Assembly (NCBI GenBank): GCA_029817715.1 | Contig: JARUPY010000481.1 | Location: 62,001 to 126,000 of the forward strand | Source: Melastoma dodecandrum | Taxonomy: Eukaryota; Streptophyta; Magnoliopsida; Myrtales; Melastomataceae | Reading direction: 5' to 3' | DNA: 64,000 nt | Shown here: piece by piece, positions 1 through 10,838 of the stretch | How the letters are laid out: every line of letters starts with the position of its first letter | Position numbering within the stretch: the stretch's first letter is position 1 | Notes under the pieces: model-generated | What the model saw: the letters and a program-made list of their open reading frames with translations, nothing else | Told to the model about the DNA's origin: nothing | Database searches by the model: none | Translations under genes and position numbers: made by a program

Positions 1-167
1 GTGCAAACGAAAGGGACCCGAATGTCAAATGTAGAACTCCAATTTTGAATAGTTTGGGAAGCATTTGGGGATCATTTAGGCTTCGGAAAATGCAAGTTCG
101 GAAGCATCAAGGTACGGAGCATGCGGGATGCACAACCTTGCGTAAGTTGTGCGCGGGGTTCCTCATT
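1..167 (+). repeat. Reference monomer (first full copy) with internal landmarks
   Basis: I use this copy as the phase reference, starting at 'gtgcaaacgaaaggg'. Landmarks: variable site 'atgtcaaatg' at 22-31 (elsewhere atgcc, atgcg or atgct); AT-rich 'ccaattttgaatag' about 39-52; variable 'tttggggatcattta' at about 64-78 (elsewhere tttggagatc, or cattt followed by cgg, ggg or tgg); two direct TTCGGAA repeats at 82-88 and 97-103; variable 'catcaagg' at about 105-112 (elsewhere catcaatg or caccaagg); GCATGC at 119-124; inverted repeat at 130-152; G-rich 'gcgcggggttcc' at 151-162. GGAAGCAT also occurs twice (57-64 and 100-107), a weak hint of an older internal sub-repeat. Nine CpG sites are present against about 8.8 expected from base composition. 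The phase is my choice; the array gives no natural start. Confidence 0.95.
130..152 (+). other. Inverted repeat (potential hairpin) present in each monomer, first example
   Basis: GCACAAC (130-136) and GTTGTGC (146-152) are perfect 7-bp inverted arms around a 9-bp loop 'cttgcgtaa'. An alternative fold pairs GCACAA with TTGTGC, bulges one C and adds CTT/AAG closing a GCGT loop. The element recurs in almost every copy. The frequent variants nearby fall in the loop: gcgtaag to gcataag in many HOR monomers, ccttgcg to ccatgcg, and gcgtaag to gcctaag. Arm changes are rarer and scattered (for example gcaccac near 20136, 20956, 27787 and 41452; gcacagc near 6140 and 9801). Whether it extrudes as a cruciform or binds a protein cannot be told from sequence. 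A neutral explanation is homogenisation of a few loop variants. Confidence 0.75.
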
Positions 168-3100
168 GTGCAAACGAAAGGGACCCGAACGTCAAATGTA
201 GAACTCCAATTTTGAATAGTTTGGGAAGCATTTGGGGATCATTTAGGCTTCGGAAAATGCAAGTTCGGAAGCACCAAGGTACGGAGCATGCGGGATGCAC
301 AACCTTGCGTAAGTTGTGCGCGGGGTTCCTCATTGTGCAAACGAAAGGGACCCGAATGTCAAATGTAGAACTCCAATTTTGAATAGTTTGGGAAGCATTT
401 GGGGATCATTTAGGCTTCGGAAAATGCAAGTTCGGAAGCATCAAGGTACGGAGCATGCGGGATGCACAACCTTGCGTAAGTTGTGCGCGGGGTTCCTCAT
501 TGTGCAAACGAAAGGGACCCGAATGTCAAATGTAGAACTCCAATTTTGAATAGTTTGGGAAGCATTTGGGGATCATTTAGGCTTCGGAAAATGCAAGTTC
601 GGAAGCATCAAGGTACGGAGCATGCGGGATGCACAACCTTGCGTAAGTTGTGCGCGGGGTTCCTCATTGTGCAACGAAAGGGACCCGAATGTCAAATGTA
701 GAACTCCAATTTTGAATAGTTTGGGAAGCATTTGGGGATCATTTAGGCTTCGGAAAATGCAAGTTCGGAAGCACCAAGGTACGGAGCATGCGGGATGCAC
801 AACCTTGCGTAAGTTGTGCGCGGGGTTCCTCATTGTGCAAACGAAAGGGACCCGAATGTCAAATGTAGAACTCCAATTTTGAATAGTTTGGGAAGCATTT
901 GGGGATCATTTAGGCTTCGGAAAATGCAAGTTCGGAAGCATCAATGTACGGAGCATGCGGGATGCACAACCTTGCGTAAGTTGTGCGCGGGGTTCCTCCT
1001 TGTGCAAACGAAAGGGACCCGAATGTCAAATGTAGAACTCCAATTTTGAATAGTTTGGGAAGCATTTGGGGATCATTTAGGCTTCGGAAAATGCAAGTTC
1101 GGAAGCACCAAGGTACGGAGCATGCGGGATGCACAACCATGCGTAAGTTGTGCGCGGGGTTCCTCATTGTGCAAACGAAAGGGACCCGAATGTCAAATGT
1201 AGAACTCCAATTTTGAATAGTTTGGGAAGCATTTGGGGATCATTTAGGCTTCGGAAAATGCAAGTTCGGAAGCATCAAGGTACGGAGCATGCGGGATGCA
1301 CAACCTTGCGTAAGTTGTGCGCGCGGTTCCTCATTGTGCAAACCAAAGGGACCCGAATGCTAAATGTAGAACTCCAATTTTGAATAGTTTGGGAAGCATT
1401 TGGGGATCATTTAGGCTTCGGAAAATGCAAGTTCGGAAGCATCAATGTACGGAGCATGCGGGATGCACAACCTTGCGTAAGTTGTGCGCGGGGTTCCTCA
1501 TTGTGCAAACGAAAGGGACCCGAATGTCAAATGTAGAACTCCAATTTTGAATAGTTTGGGAAGCATTTGGGGATCATTTAGGCTTCGGAAAATGCAAGTT
1601 CGGAAGCATCAATGTACGGAGCATGCGGGATGCACAACCTTGCGTAAGTTGTGCGCGGGGTTCCTCATTGTGCAAACGAAAGGGACCCGAATGTCAAATG
1701 TAGAACTCCAATTTTGAATAGTTTGGGAAGCATTTGGGGATCATTTAGGCTTCGGAAAATGCAAGTTCGGAAGCATCAATGTACGGAGCATGCGGGATGC
1801 ACAACCTTGCGTAAGTTGTGCGCGGGGTTCCTCATTGTGCAAACGAAAGGGACCCGAATGTCAAATGTAGAACTCCAATTTTGAATAGTTTGGGAAGCAT
1901 TTGGGGATCATTTAGGCTTCGGAAAATGCAAGTTCGGAAGCACCAAGGTACGGAGCATGCGGGATGCACAACCTTGCGTAAGTTGTGCGCGGGGTTCCTC
2001 ATTGTGCAAACGAAAGGGACCCGAATGTCAAATGTAGAACTCCAATTTTGAATAGTTTGGGAAGCATTTGGGGATCATTTAGGCTTCGGAAAATGCAAGT
2101 TCGGAAGCATCAATGTACGGAGCATGCGGGATGCACAACCTTGCGTAAGTTGTGCGCGGGGTTCCTCATTGTGCAAACGAAAGGGACCCGAATGTCAAAT
2201 GTAGAACTCCAATTTTGAATAGTTTGGGAAGCATTTGGGGATCATTTAGGCTTCGGAAAATGCAAGTTCGGAAGCACCAAGGTACGGAGCATGCGGGATG
2301 CACAACCTTGCGTAAGTTGTGCGCGGGGTTCCTCATTGTGCAAACGAAAGGGACCCGAATGTCAAATGTAGAACTCCAATTTTGAATAGTTTGGGAAGCA
2401 TTGGGGGATCATTTAGGCTTCGGAAAATGCAAGTTCGGAAGCACCAAGGTACGGAGCATGCGGGATGCACAACCTTGCGTAAGTTGTGCGCGGGGTTCCT
2501 CATTGTGCAAACGAAAGGGACCCGAATGTCAAATGTAGAACTCCAATTTTGAATAGTTTGGGAAGCATTTGGGGATCATTTAGGCTTCGGAAAATGCAAG
2601 TTCGGAAGCATCAAGGTACGGAGCATGCGGGATGCACAACCTTGCGTGAGTTGTGCGCGGGGGTCCTCATTGTGCAAACGAAAGGGACCCGAATGTCAAA
2701 TGTAGAACTCCAATTTTGAATAGTTTGGGAAGCATTTGGGGATCATTTAGGCTTCGGAAAATGCAAGTTCGGAAGCACCAAGGTACGGAGCATGCGGGAT
2801 GCACAACCTTGCGTAAGTTGTGCGCGGGGTTCCTCATTGTGCAAACGAAAGGGACCCGAATGTCAAATGTAGAACTCCAATTTTGAATAGTTTGGGAAGC
2901 ATTTGGGGATCATTTAGGCTTCGGAAAATGCAAGTTCGGAAGCGCCAAGGTACGGAGCATGCGGGATGCACAACCTAGCCTAAGTTGTGCACGGGTTCCT
3001 CATTGTGCAACGAAATGGACCAGAATGTCAAATGTAGAACTCCAATTTTGAATAGTTTGGGAAGCATTTGGGGATCATTTAGCCTTCGGAAAATGCAAGT

Positions 3101-5340
3101 TCGGAAGCACCAAGGTACGGAGCATGCGGGATGCACAACCTTGCGTAAGTTGTGCGCGGGGTTCCTCATTGTGCAAACGAAAGGGACCCGAATGTCAAAT
3201 GTAGAACTCCAATTTTGAATAGTTTGGGAAGCATTTGGGGATCATTTAGGCTTCGGAAAATGCAAGTTCGGAAGCATCAAGGTACGGAGCATGCGGGATG
3301 CACAACCTTGCGTAAGTTGTGCGCGGGGTTCCTCATTGTGCAAACGAAAGGGACCCGAACGTCAAATGTAGAACTCCAATTTTGAATAGTTTGGGAAGCA
3401 TTTGGGGATCATTTAGGCTTCGGAAAATGCAAGTTCGGAAGCATCAAGGTACGGAGCATGCGGGATGCACAACCTTGCGTAAGTTGTGCGCGGGGTTCCT
3501 CATTGTGCAAACGAAAGGGACCCGAATGTCAAATGTAGAACTCCAATTTTGAATAGTTTGGGAAGCATTTGGGGATCATTTAGGCTTCGGAAAATGCAAG
3601 TTCGGAAGCACCAAGGTACGGAGCATGCGGGATGCACAACCTTGCGTAAGTTGTGCGCGGGGTTCCTCATTGTGCAAACGAAAGGGACCCGAATGTCAAA
3701 TGTAGAACTCCAATTTTGAATAGTTTGGGAAGCATTTGGGGATCATTTAGGCTTCGGAAAATGCAAGTTCGGAAGCATCAATGTACGGAGCATGCGGGAT
3801 GCACAACCTTGCGTAAGTTGTGCGCGGGGTTCCTCATTGTGCAAACGAAAGGGACCCGAATGCGAAATGTAGAACTCCAATTTTGAATAGTTTGGGAAGC
3901 ATTTGGGGATCATTTAGGCTTCGGAAAATGCAAGTTCGGAAGCATCAATGTACGGAGCATGCGGGATGCACAACCTTGCGTAAGTTGTGCGCGGGGTTCC
4001 TCATTGTGCAACGAAAGGGACCCGAATGTCAAATGTAGAACTCCAATTTTGAATAGTTTGGGAAGCATTTGGGGATCATTTAGGCTTCGGAAAATGCAAG
4101 TTCGGAAGCACCAAGGTACGGAGCATGCGGGATGCACAACCTTGCGTAAGTTGTGCGCGGGGTTCCTCATTGTGCAAACGAAAGGGACCCGAATGTCAAA
4201 TGTAGAACTCCAATTTTGAATAGTTTGGGAAGCATTTGGGGATCATTTAGGCTTCGGAAAATGCAAGTTCGGAAGCATCAAGGTACGGAGCATGCGGGAT
4301 GCACAACCTTGCGTAAGTTGTGCGCGGGGTTCCTCATTGTGCAAACGAAAGGGACCCGAATGTCAAATGTAGAACTCCAATTTTGAATAGTTTGGGAAGC
4401 ATTTGGGGATCATTTAGGCTTCGGAAAATGCAAGTTCGGAAGCACCAAGGTACGGAGCATGCGGGATGCACAACCTTGCGTAAGTTGTGCGCGGGGTTCC
4501 TCATTGTGCAAACGAAAGGGACCCGAATGTCAAATGTAGAACTCCAATTTTGAATAGTTTGGGAAGCATTTGGGGATCATTTGGGCTTCGGAAAATGCAA
4601 GTTCGGAAGCACCAAGGTACGGAGCATGCGGGATGCACAACCATGCGTAAGTTGTGCGCGAGGTTCCTCATTGTGCAAACGAAAGGGACCCGAATGCTAA
4701 ATGTAGAACTCCAATTTTGAATAGTTTGGGAAGCATTTGGGGATCATTTAGGCTTCGGAAAATGCAAGTTCGGAAGCATCAATGTACGGAGCATGCGGGA
4801 TGCACAACCTTGCGTAAGTTGTGCGCGGGGTTCCTCATTGTGCAAACGAAAGGGACCCGAATGTCAAATGTAGAACTCCAATTTGGAATAGTTTGGGAAG
4901 CATTTGGGGATCATTTAGGCTTCGGAAAATGCAATTTCGGAAGCACCAAGGTACGGAGCATGCGGGATGCACAACCTTGCGTAAGTTGTGCGCGGGGTTC
5001 CTCATTGTGCAAACGAAAGGGACCCGAATGTCAAATGTAGAACTCCAATTTTGAATAGTTTGGGAAGCATTTGGGGATCATTTTGGCTTCGGAAAATGCA
5101 AGTTCGGAAGCACCAAGGTACGGAGCATGCGGGATGCACAACCATGCGTAAGTTGTGCGCGGGGTTCCTCATTGTGCAAACGAAAGGGACCCGAATGCTA
5201 AATGTAGAACTCCAATTTTGAATAGTTTGGGAAGCATTTGGAGATCATTTAGGCTTCGGAAAATGCAAGTTCGGAAGCATCAATGTACGGAGCATGCGGG
5301 ATGCACAACCTTGCGTAAGTTGTGCGCGGGGTTCCTCATT

Positions 5341-6341
5341 GTGCAAACGAAAGGGACCCGAATGTCAAATGTAGAACTCCAATTTTGAATAGTTTGGGAA
5401 GCATTTGGGGATCATTTAGGCTTCGGAAAATGCAAGTTCGGAAGCACCAAGGTACGGAGCATGCGGGATGCACAACCTTGCGTAAGTTGTGCGTGGGGTT
5501 CCACATTGTGCAAACGAAAGGGACCCGAATGTCAAATGTAGAACTCCAATTTTGAATAGTTTGGGAAGCATTTTGGGATCATTTGGGCTTCGAAAAATGC
5601 AAGTTCGGAAGCACCAAGGTACGGAGCATGCGGGATGCACCGCCTTGCGTAAGTTGTGCGCGGGGTTCCTCATTGTGCAAACGAAAGGGACCCGAATGCC
5701 AAATGTAGAACTCCAATTTTGAATAGTTTGGGAAGCATTTGGGGATCATTTAGGCTTCGGAAAATGCAAGTTCGGAAGCATCAATGTACGGAGCATGCGG
5801 GATGCACAACCTTGCGTAAGTTGTGCGCGGGGTTCCTCATTGTGCAAACGAAAGGGACCCGAATGCGAAATGTAGAACTCCAATTTTGAATAGTTTGGGA
5901 AGCATTTGGAGATCATTTAGGCTTCGGAAAATGCAAGTTCGGAAGCATCAATGTACGGAGCATGCGGGATGCACAACCTTGCGTAAGTTGTGCGCGGGGT
6001 TCCTCATTGTGCAAACGAAAGGGACCCGAATGCCAAATGTAGAACTCCAATTTTGAATAGTTTGGGAAGCATTAGGGGATCGTTTAGGCTTCGGAAAATG
6101 CAAGTTCGGAAACACCATGGTACGGAGCATGCGGGATGCACAGCCTTGCGTAAGTTGTGCGCGGGGTTCCTCATTGTGCAACGAAAGGGACCCGAATGTC
6201 AAATGTAGAACTCCAGTTTTGAATGGTTTGGGAAGCATTTGGAGATCATTTAGGCTTCGGAAAATGCAAGTTCGGAAGCACCAAGGTCCGGAGCATGCGG
6301 GATGCACAACGTTGCGTAAGTTGTGCGCGAGGTTCCACGTG
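5341..6341 (+). repeat. Segment related to 10004-10838, longer copy
   Basis: Six monomers share rare markers with 10004-10838 at an offset of 4663 bp: 'ggttccacattg' near 5498 (10161 in the partner) and, in the monomer starting at 6009, 'gatcgttt', 'aacaccatgg' and 'gcacagcc'. The next copy here (6176-6341, 166 bp) ends in 'gcgcgaggttccacgtgg'. In the partner that ending sits one monomer earlier. This last copy is unusually mutated: ccagttttgaatgg, aaggtccgg, acaacgttg. Confidence 0.65.
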
Positions 6342-7176
6342 GTGCAAACGAAAGGGACCCGAAAGTCAAATGTAGAACTCCAATTTTGAATAGTTTGGGA
6401 AGCATTTGGGGATCATTTAGGCTTCGGAAAATGCAAGTTCGGAAGCACCAATGTACGGAGCATGCGGGATGCACAACCTTGCGTAAGTTGTGCGCGGGGT
6501 TCCTCATTGTGCAAACGAAAGGGACCCGAATGCGAAATGTAGAACTCCAATTTTGAATAGTTTGGGAAGCATTTGGAGATCATTTAGGCTTCGGAAAATG
6601 CAAGTTCGGAAGCATCAATGTACGGAGCATGCGGGATGCACAACCTTGCGTAAGTTGTGCGCGGGGTTCCTCATTGTGCAAACGAAAGGGACCCGAATGT
6701 CAAATGTAGAACTCCAATTTTGAATAGTTTGGGAAGCATTTGGGGATCATTTGGGCTTCGGAAAATGCAATTTCGGAAGCACCAAGGTACGGAGCATGCG
6801 GGATGCACAACCATGCGTAAGTTGTGCGCGGGGTTCCTCATTGTGCAAACGAAAGGGACCCGAATGCTAAATGTAGAACTCCAATTTTGAATAGTTTGGG
6901 AAGCATTTGGAGATCATTTAGGCTTCGGAAAATGCAAGTTCGGAAGCATCAATGTACGGAGCATGCGGGATGCACAACCTTGCGTAAGTTGTGCGCGGGG
7001 TTCCTCATTGTGCAAACGAAAGGGACCCGAATGCCAAATGTAGAACTCCAATTTTGAATAGTTTGGGAAGCATTTGGGGATCATTTAGGCTTCGGAAAAT
7101 GCAATTTCGGAAGCACCAAGGTACGGAGCATGCGGGATGCACAACCTTGCGTAAGTTGTGCGCGAGGTTCCTCATT

Positions 7177-7339
7177 GTGCAAACGAAAGGGACCCGAATG
7201 TCAAATGTAGAACTCCAATTTTGAATAGTTTGGGAAGCATTTGGGGATCATTTGGGCTTCGGAGAATGCAATTTGGGAAGCACCAAGGTACGCAGCATGC
7301 GGGATGCACAACCATGCGTAAGTTGTGCGCTTCCTCATT
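7177..7339 (+). repeat. 163-bp monomer with 4-bp deletion ('gcgcttcctc'), copy 1
   Basis: 'gcgcggggttcctc' is shortened to 'gcgcttcctc', removing four bases of the G-rich segment. The copy also carries catttggg, cggagaatgc, 'gcaatttggg' and the ccatgcg loop. The same deletion recurs at 8674, 13510, 15843, 40656 and 56992, so these copies probably descend from one event. Confidence 0.85.
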
Positions 7340-8340
7340 GTGCAAACGAAAGGGACCCGAATGCGAAATGTAGAACTCCAATTTTGAATAGTTTGGGAAG
7401 CATTTGGAGATCATTTAGGCTTCGGAAAATGCAAGTTCGGAAGCATCAATGTACGGAGCATGCGGGATGCACAACCTTGCGTAAGTTGTGCGCGGGGTTC
7501 CTCATTGTGCAAACGAAAGGGACCCGAATGCGAAATGTAGAACTCCAATTTTGAATAGTTTGGGAAGCATTTGGAGATCATTTAGGCTTCGGAAAATGCA
7601 AGTTCGGAAGCATCAATGTACGGAGCATGCGGGATGCACAACCTTGCGTAAGTTGTGCGCGGGGTTCCTCATTGTGCAAACGAAAGGGACCCGAATGCCA
7701 AATGTAGAACTCCAATTTTGAATAGTTTGGGAAGCATTTGGGGATCATTTAGGCTTCGGAAAATGCAAGTTCGGAAGCACCAAGGTACGGAGCATGCGGG
7801 ATGCACAACCTTGCGTAAGTTGTGCGCGAGGTTCCTCCTTGTGCAAACGAGAGGGACCCGAATGTCAAATGTAGAACTCCAATTTTGAATAGTTTGGGAA
7901 GCATTTGGGGATCATTTCGGCTTCGGAAAATGCAAGTTCGGAAGCACCAAGGTACGGAGCATGCGGGATGCACAACCTTGCATAAGTTGTGCGCGAGGTT
8001 CCTCCGTGTGCAAACGAGAGGGACCCGAATGTCAAATGTAGAACTCCAATTTTGAATAGTTTGGGAAGCATTTGGAGATCATTTTGGCTTCGGAAAATGC
8101 AAGTTCGGAAGCATCAATGTACGGAGCATGCGGGATGCACAACCTTGCGTAAGTTGTGCGCGGGGTTCCTCATTGTGCATCGAAAGGGACCCGAATGTCA
8201 AATGTAGAACTCCAATTTTGAATAGTTTGGGAAGCATTTGGGGATCATTTGGGCTTCGGAAAATGCAATTTCGGAAGCACCAAGGTACGGAGCATGCGGG
8301 ATGCACAACCATGCGTAAGTTGTGCGCGGGGTTCCTCATT

Positions 8341-8506
8341 GTGCAAACGAAAGGGACCCGAATGCTAAATGTAGAACTCCAATTTTGAATAGTTTGGGAA
8401 GCATTTGGAGATCATTTAGGCTTCGGAAATGCAAGTTCGGAAGCATCAATGTACGGAGCATGCGGGATGCACAACCTTGCGTAAGTTGTGCGCGGGGTTC
8501 CTCATT
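8341..8506 (+). repeat. 166-bp monomer lacking one A in the central A-run
   Basis: 'cttcggaaaatgc' is shortened to 'cttcggaaatgc' near 8424-8431. The copy otherwise has atgct, tttggagatc and catcaatg. This is the only copy in which I saw a length change in this A-run. Confidence 0.75.
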
Positions 8507-8673
8507 GTGCAAAGGAAAGGGACCCGAATGCCAAATGTAGAACTCCAATTTTGAATAGTTTGGGAAGCATTTGGGGATCATTTAGGCTTCGGAAAATGCA
8601 ATTTCGGAAGCACCAAGGTACGGAGCATGCGGGATGCACAACCTTGCGTAAGTTGTGCGCGAGGTTCCTCATT

Positions 8674-8835
8674 GTGCAACGAAAGGGACCCGAATGTCAA
8701 ATGTAGAACTCCAATTTTGAATAGTTTGGGAAGCATTTGGGGATCATTTGGGCTTCGGAGAATGCAATTTGGGAAGCACCAAGGTACGGAGCATGCGGGA
8801 TGCACAACCATGCGTAAGTTGTGCGCTTCCTCATT
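8674..8835 (+). repeat. 162-bp monomer with 4-bp deletion, copy 2
   Basis: Combines the one-A deletion at its start with the 'gcgcttcctc' deletion at its end. Like copy 1 it has 'gcaatttggg' and ccatgcg. It lies about 1.5 kb after copy 1 and opens the duplicated segment 8674-9335. Confidence 0.85.
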
Positions 8836-9335
8836 GTGCAAACGAAAGGGACCCGAATGCGAAATGTAGAACTCCAATTTTGAATAGTTTGGGAAGCATT
8901 TGGAGATCATTTAGGCTTCGGAAAATGCAAGTTCGGAAGCATCAATGTACGGAGCATGCGGGATGCACAACCTTGCGTAAGTTGTGCGCGGGGTTCCTCA
9001 TTGTGCAAAAGAAAGGGACCCAAATGCCAAATGTAGAACTCCAATTTTGAATAGTTTGGGAAGCATTTGGGGATCATTTAGGCTTCGGAAAATACAATTT
9101 CGGAAGCACCATGGTACGGTGCATGCGGGATGCACAACCTTGCGTAAGTTGTGCGCGAGGTTCCTCATTGTGCAACGAAAGGGACCCGAATGTCTAATGT
9201 AGAACTCCAATTTTGAATAGTTTGGGAAGCATTTGGGGATCATTTCGGCTTTGGAAAATGCTAGTTCGGAATCACCAAGGTACGGAGCATGCGGGATGCA
9301 CAACCTTGCATAAGTTGTGCGCGAGGTTCCTCCTG
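8674..9335 (+). repeat. Long-range duplicated segment, left copy
   Basis: Four monomers match 40656-41318 at a constant offset of 31983 bp. Shared rare markers, in order: the 4-bp deletion giving 'gcgcttcctc', acccaaatg, 'aaaatacaatttcgg' with caccatgg and 'acggtgcatg', then a one-A-deletion monomer with 'atgtctaatg' followed by gctttggaaa and aatcacc. This copy has extra private changes ('gcaatttggg', 'atgctagttcgg', 'tggttcaaacg'), so the two have diverged since duplication. Confidence 0.8.
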
Positions 9336-9836
9336 GTTCAAACGAGAGGGACCCGAATGTCAAATGTAGAACTCCAATTTTGAATAGTTTGGGAAGCAGT
9401 TGGATATCATTTAGGCTTCGGAAAATGCAAGTTCGGAAGAATCAATGTACGGAGCATGCGGGATGCACAACCTTGCCTAAGTTGTGCGCGAGGTTCCTCA
9501 TTGTTCAAACGAAAGGGACCCGAATGCGAAATGTAGAACTCCAATTTTGAATAGTTTGGGAAGCATTTGGAGATCATTTAGGCTTCGGAAAATGCAAGTT
9601 CGGAAGCATCAATGTACGGAGCATGCGGGATGCACAACCTTGCGTAAGTTGTGCGCGGGGTTCCTCATTGTGCAAACGAAAGGGACCCGAATGTCAAATG
9701 TAGAACTCCAATTTTGAATAGTTTGGGAAGCATTTGGGGATCATTTGGGCTTCGGAAAATGCAAGTTCGGAAGCACCAAGGTACGGAGCATGCGGGATGC
9801 ACAGCCTTGCGTAAGTTGTGCGCGGGGTTCCTCATT

Positions 9837-10003
9837 GTGAAAACGAAAGGCACCCGAATGTTAAATGTAGAACTCCAATTAATAATAGTTTGGGAAGCAT
9901 TTGGAGATCATTTAGGCTTCGGAAAATGCAAGTTCGGAAGCATCAATGTACGGAGCATGCGGGATGCACAACCTTGCGTAAGTTGTGCGCGGGGTTCCTC
10001 ATT
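9837..10003 (+). repeat. Rare monomer 'gtgaaaacgaaaggcaccc', copy 1
   Basis: Private changes: 'gtgaaaacg', 'aaaggcaccc', 'atgttaaatg' and 'aattaataatag'. The same combination is found at 31820-31986, and without the 'aataatag' change at 30820-30986. A fourth copy at 51323 has only 'gtgaaaacg'. The preceding monomer in the first and third copies carries catttggg with 'gcacagcc' or 'gcaccgcc', so a longer haplotype is shared. Confidence 0.75.
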
Positions 10004-10838
10004 GTGCAAACGAAAGGGACCCGAATGCTAAATGTAGAACTCCAATTTTGAATAGTTTGGGAAGCATTTGGGGATCATTTAGGCTTCGGAAAATGCAAGT
10101 TCGGAAGCACCAAGGTACGGAGCATGCGGGATGCACAACCTTGCGTAAGTTGTGCGCGGGGTTCCACATTGTGCAAACGAAAGGGACCCGAATGTCAAAT
10201 GTAGAACTCCAATTTTGAATAGTTTGGGAAGCATTTGGGGATCATTTTGGCTTCGGAAAATGCAAGTTCGGAAGCACCAAGGTACGGAGCATGCGGGATG
10301 CACAACCATGCGTAAGTTGTGCGCGGGGTTCCTCATTGTGCAAACGAAAGGGACCCGAATGCTAAATGTAGAACTCCAATTTTGAATAGTTTGGGAAGCA
10401 TTTGGGGATCATTTAGGCTTCGGAAAATGCAAGTTCGGAAGCATCAATGTACGGAGCATGCGGGATGCACAACCTTGCGTAAGTTGTGCGCGGGGTTCCT
10501 CATTGTGCAAACGAAAGGGACCCGAATGCTAAATGTAGAACTCCAATTTTGAATAGTTTGGGAAGCATTTGGGGATCATTTTGGCTTCGGAAAATGCAAG
10601 TTCGGAAGCACCAAGGTACGGAGCATGCGGGATGCCCAACCTTGCGTAAGTTGTGCGCGGGGTTCCTCATTGTGCAAACGAAAGGGACCCGAATGTCAAA
10701 TGTAGAACTCCAATTTTGAATAGTTTGGGAAGCATTTGGGGATCGTTTAGGCTTCGGAAAATGCAAGTTCGGAAACACCATGGTACGGAGCATGCGGGAT
10801 GCACAGCCTTGCGTAAGTTGTGCGCGAGGTTCCACGTG
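10004..10838 (+). repeat. Segment related to 5341-6341, one monomer shorter
   Basis: Five monomers. The last, 10672-10838, is a hybrid. Its left part carries 'gatcgttt', 'aacaccatgg' and 'gcacagcc' as in 6009-6175, and its right end carries 'gcgcgaggttccacgtgg' as in the following copy at 6176-6341. The simplest reading is excision of exactly one monomer by unequal exchange between the GCATGC region and the hairpin, or the reverse event in the other copy. Intervening monomers differ at common variable sites, so the relation rests on the rare markers. Confidence 0.65.

Larger units (their letters stand above)
1..4505 (+). repeat. Region A: homogeneous monomeric block
   Basis: About 27 copies are almost identical. 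Recurrent differences are confined to the 'catcaagg / caccaagg / catcaatg' site plus isolated single changes, such as acccgaacg at about 186 and 3356, tttgggggatc near 2401 and gcgtgagttg near 2646. Only a few copies carry the one-A deletion (near 672, 3008 and 4010). I see no clear repeating order of variants, so no HOR is called. Near-identity fits recent amplification or efficient homogenisation. The right border is set at the first copy with the combined 'catttggg' and 'ccatgcg' variants, which starts at 4506. The border is gradual, so its position is approximate. Confidence 0.7.

Noticed and set aside
20..34. CENP-B box-like motif on the reverse strand
   Set aside because: The closest match begins 'cccgaatgtcaaatg'. 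It keeps CCCG and the central T of the reversed core, but lacks the CGAA half. No better match was found in the common variants.
55..162. G-quadruplex from the five G-runs per monomer
   Set aside because: The runs are roughly 10 to 55 bases apart, longer than usual quadruplex loops.
149..382. Open frame of about 77 codons recurring once per monomer on the + strand
   Set aside because: It spans about 1.4 satellite units from a GTG start, recurs at the satellite period, contains translated repeat sequence twice over, and has no ribosome-binding or domain evidence. It is a consequence of the repeat, not a gene family.
622..4219. Duplication of the one-A-deletion monomers at 622-882 and 3959-4219
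   Set aside because: The two copies match, but in region A almost all copies do. Flanking monomers differ at variable sites, so shared descent of a block cannot be claimed.
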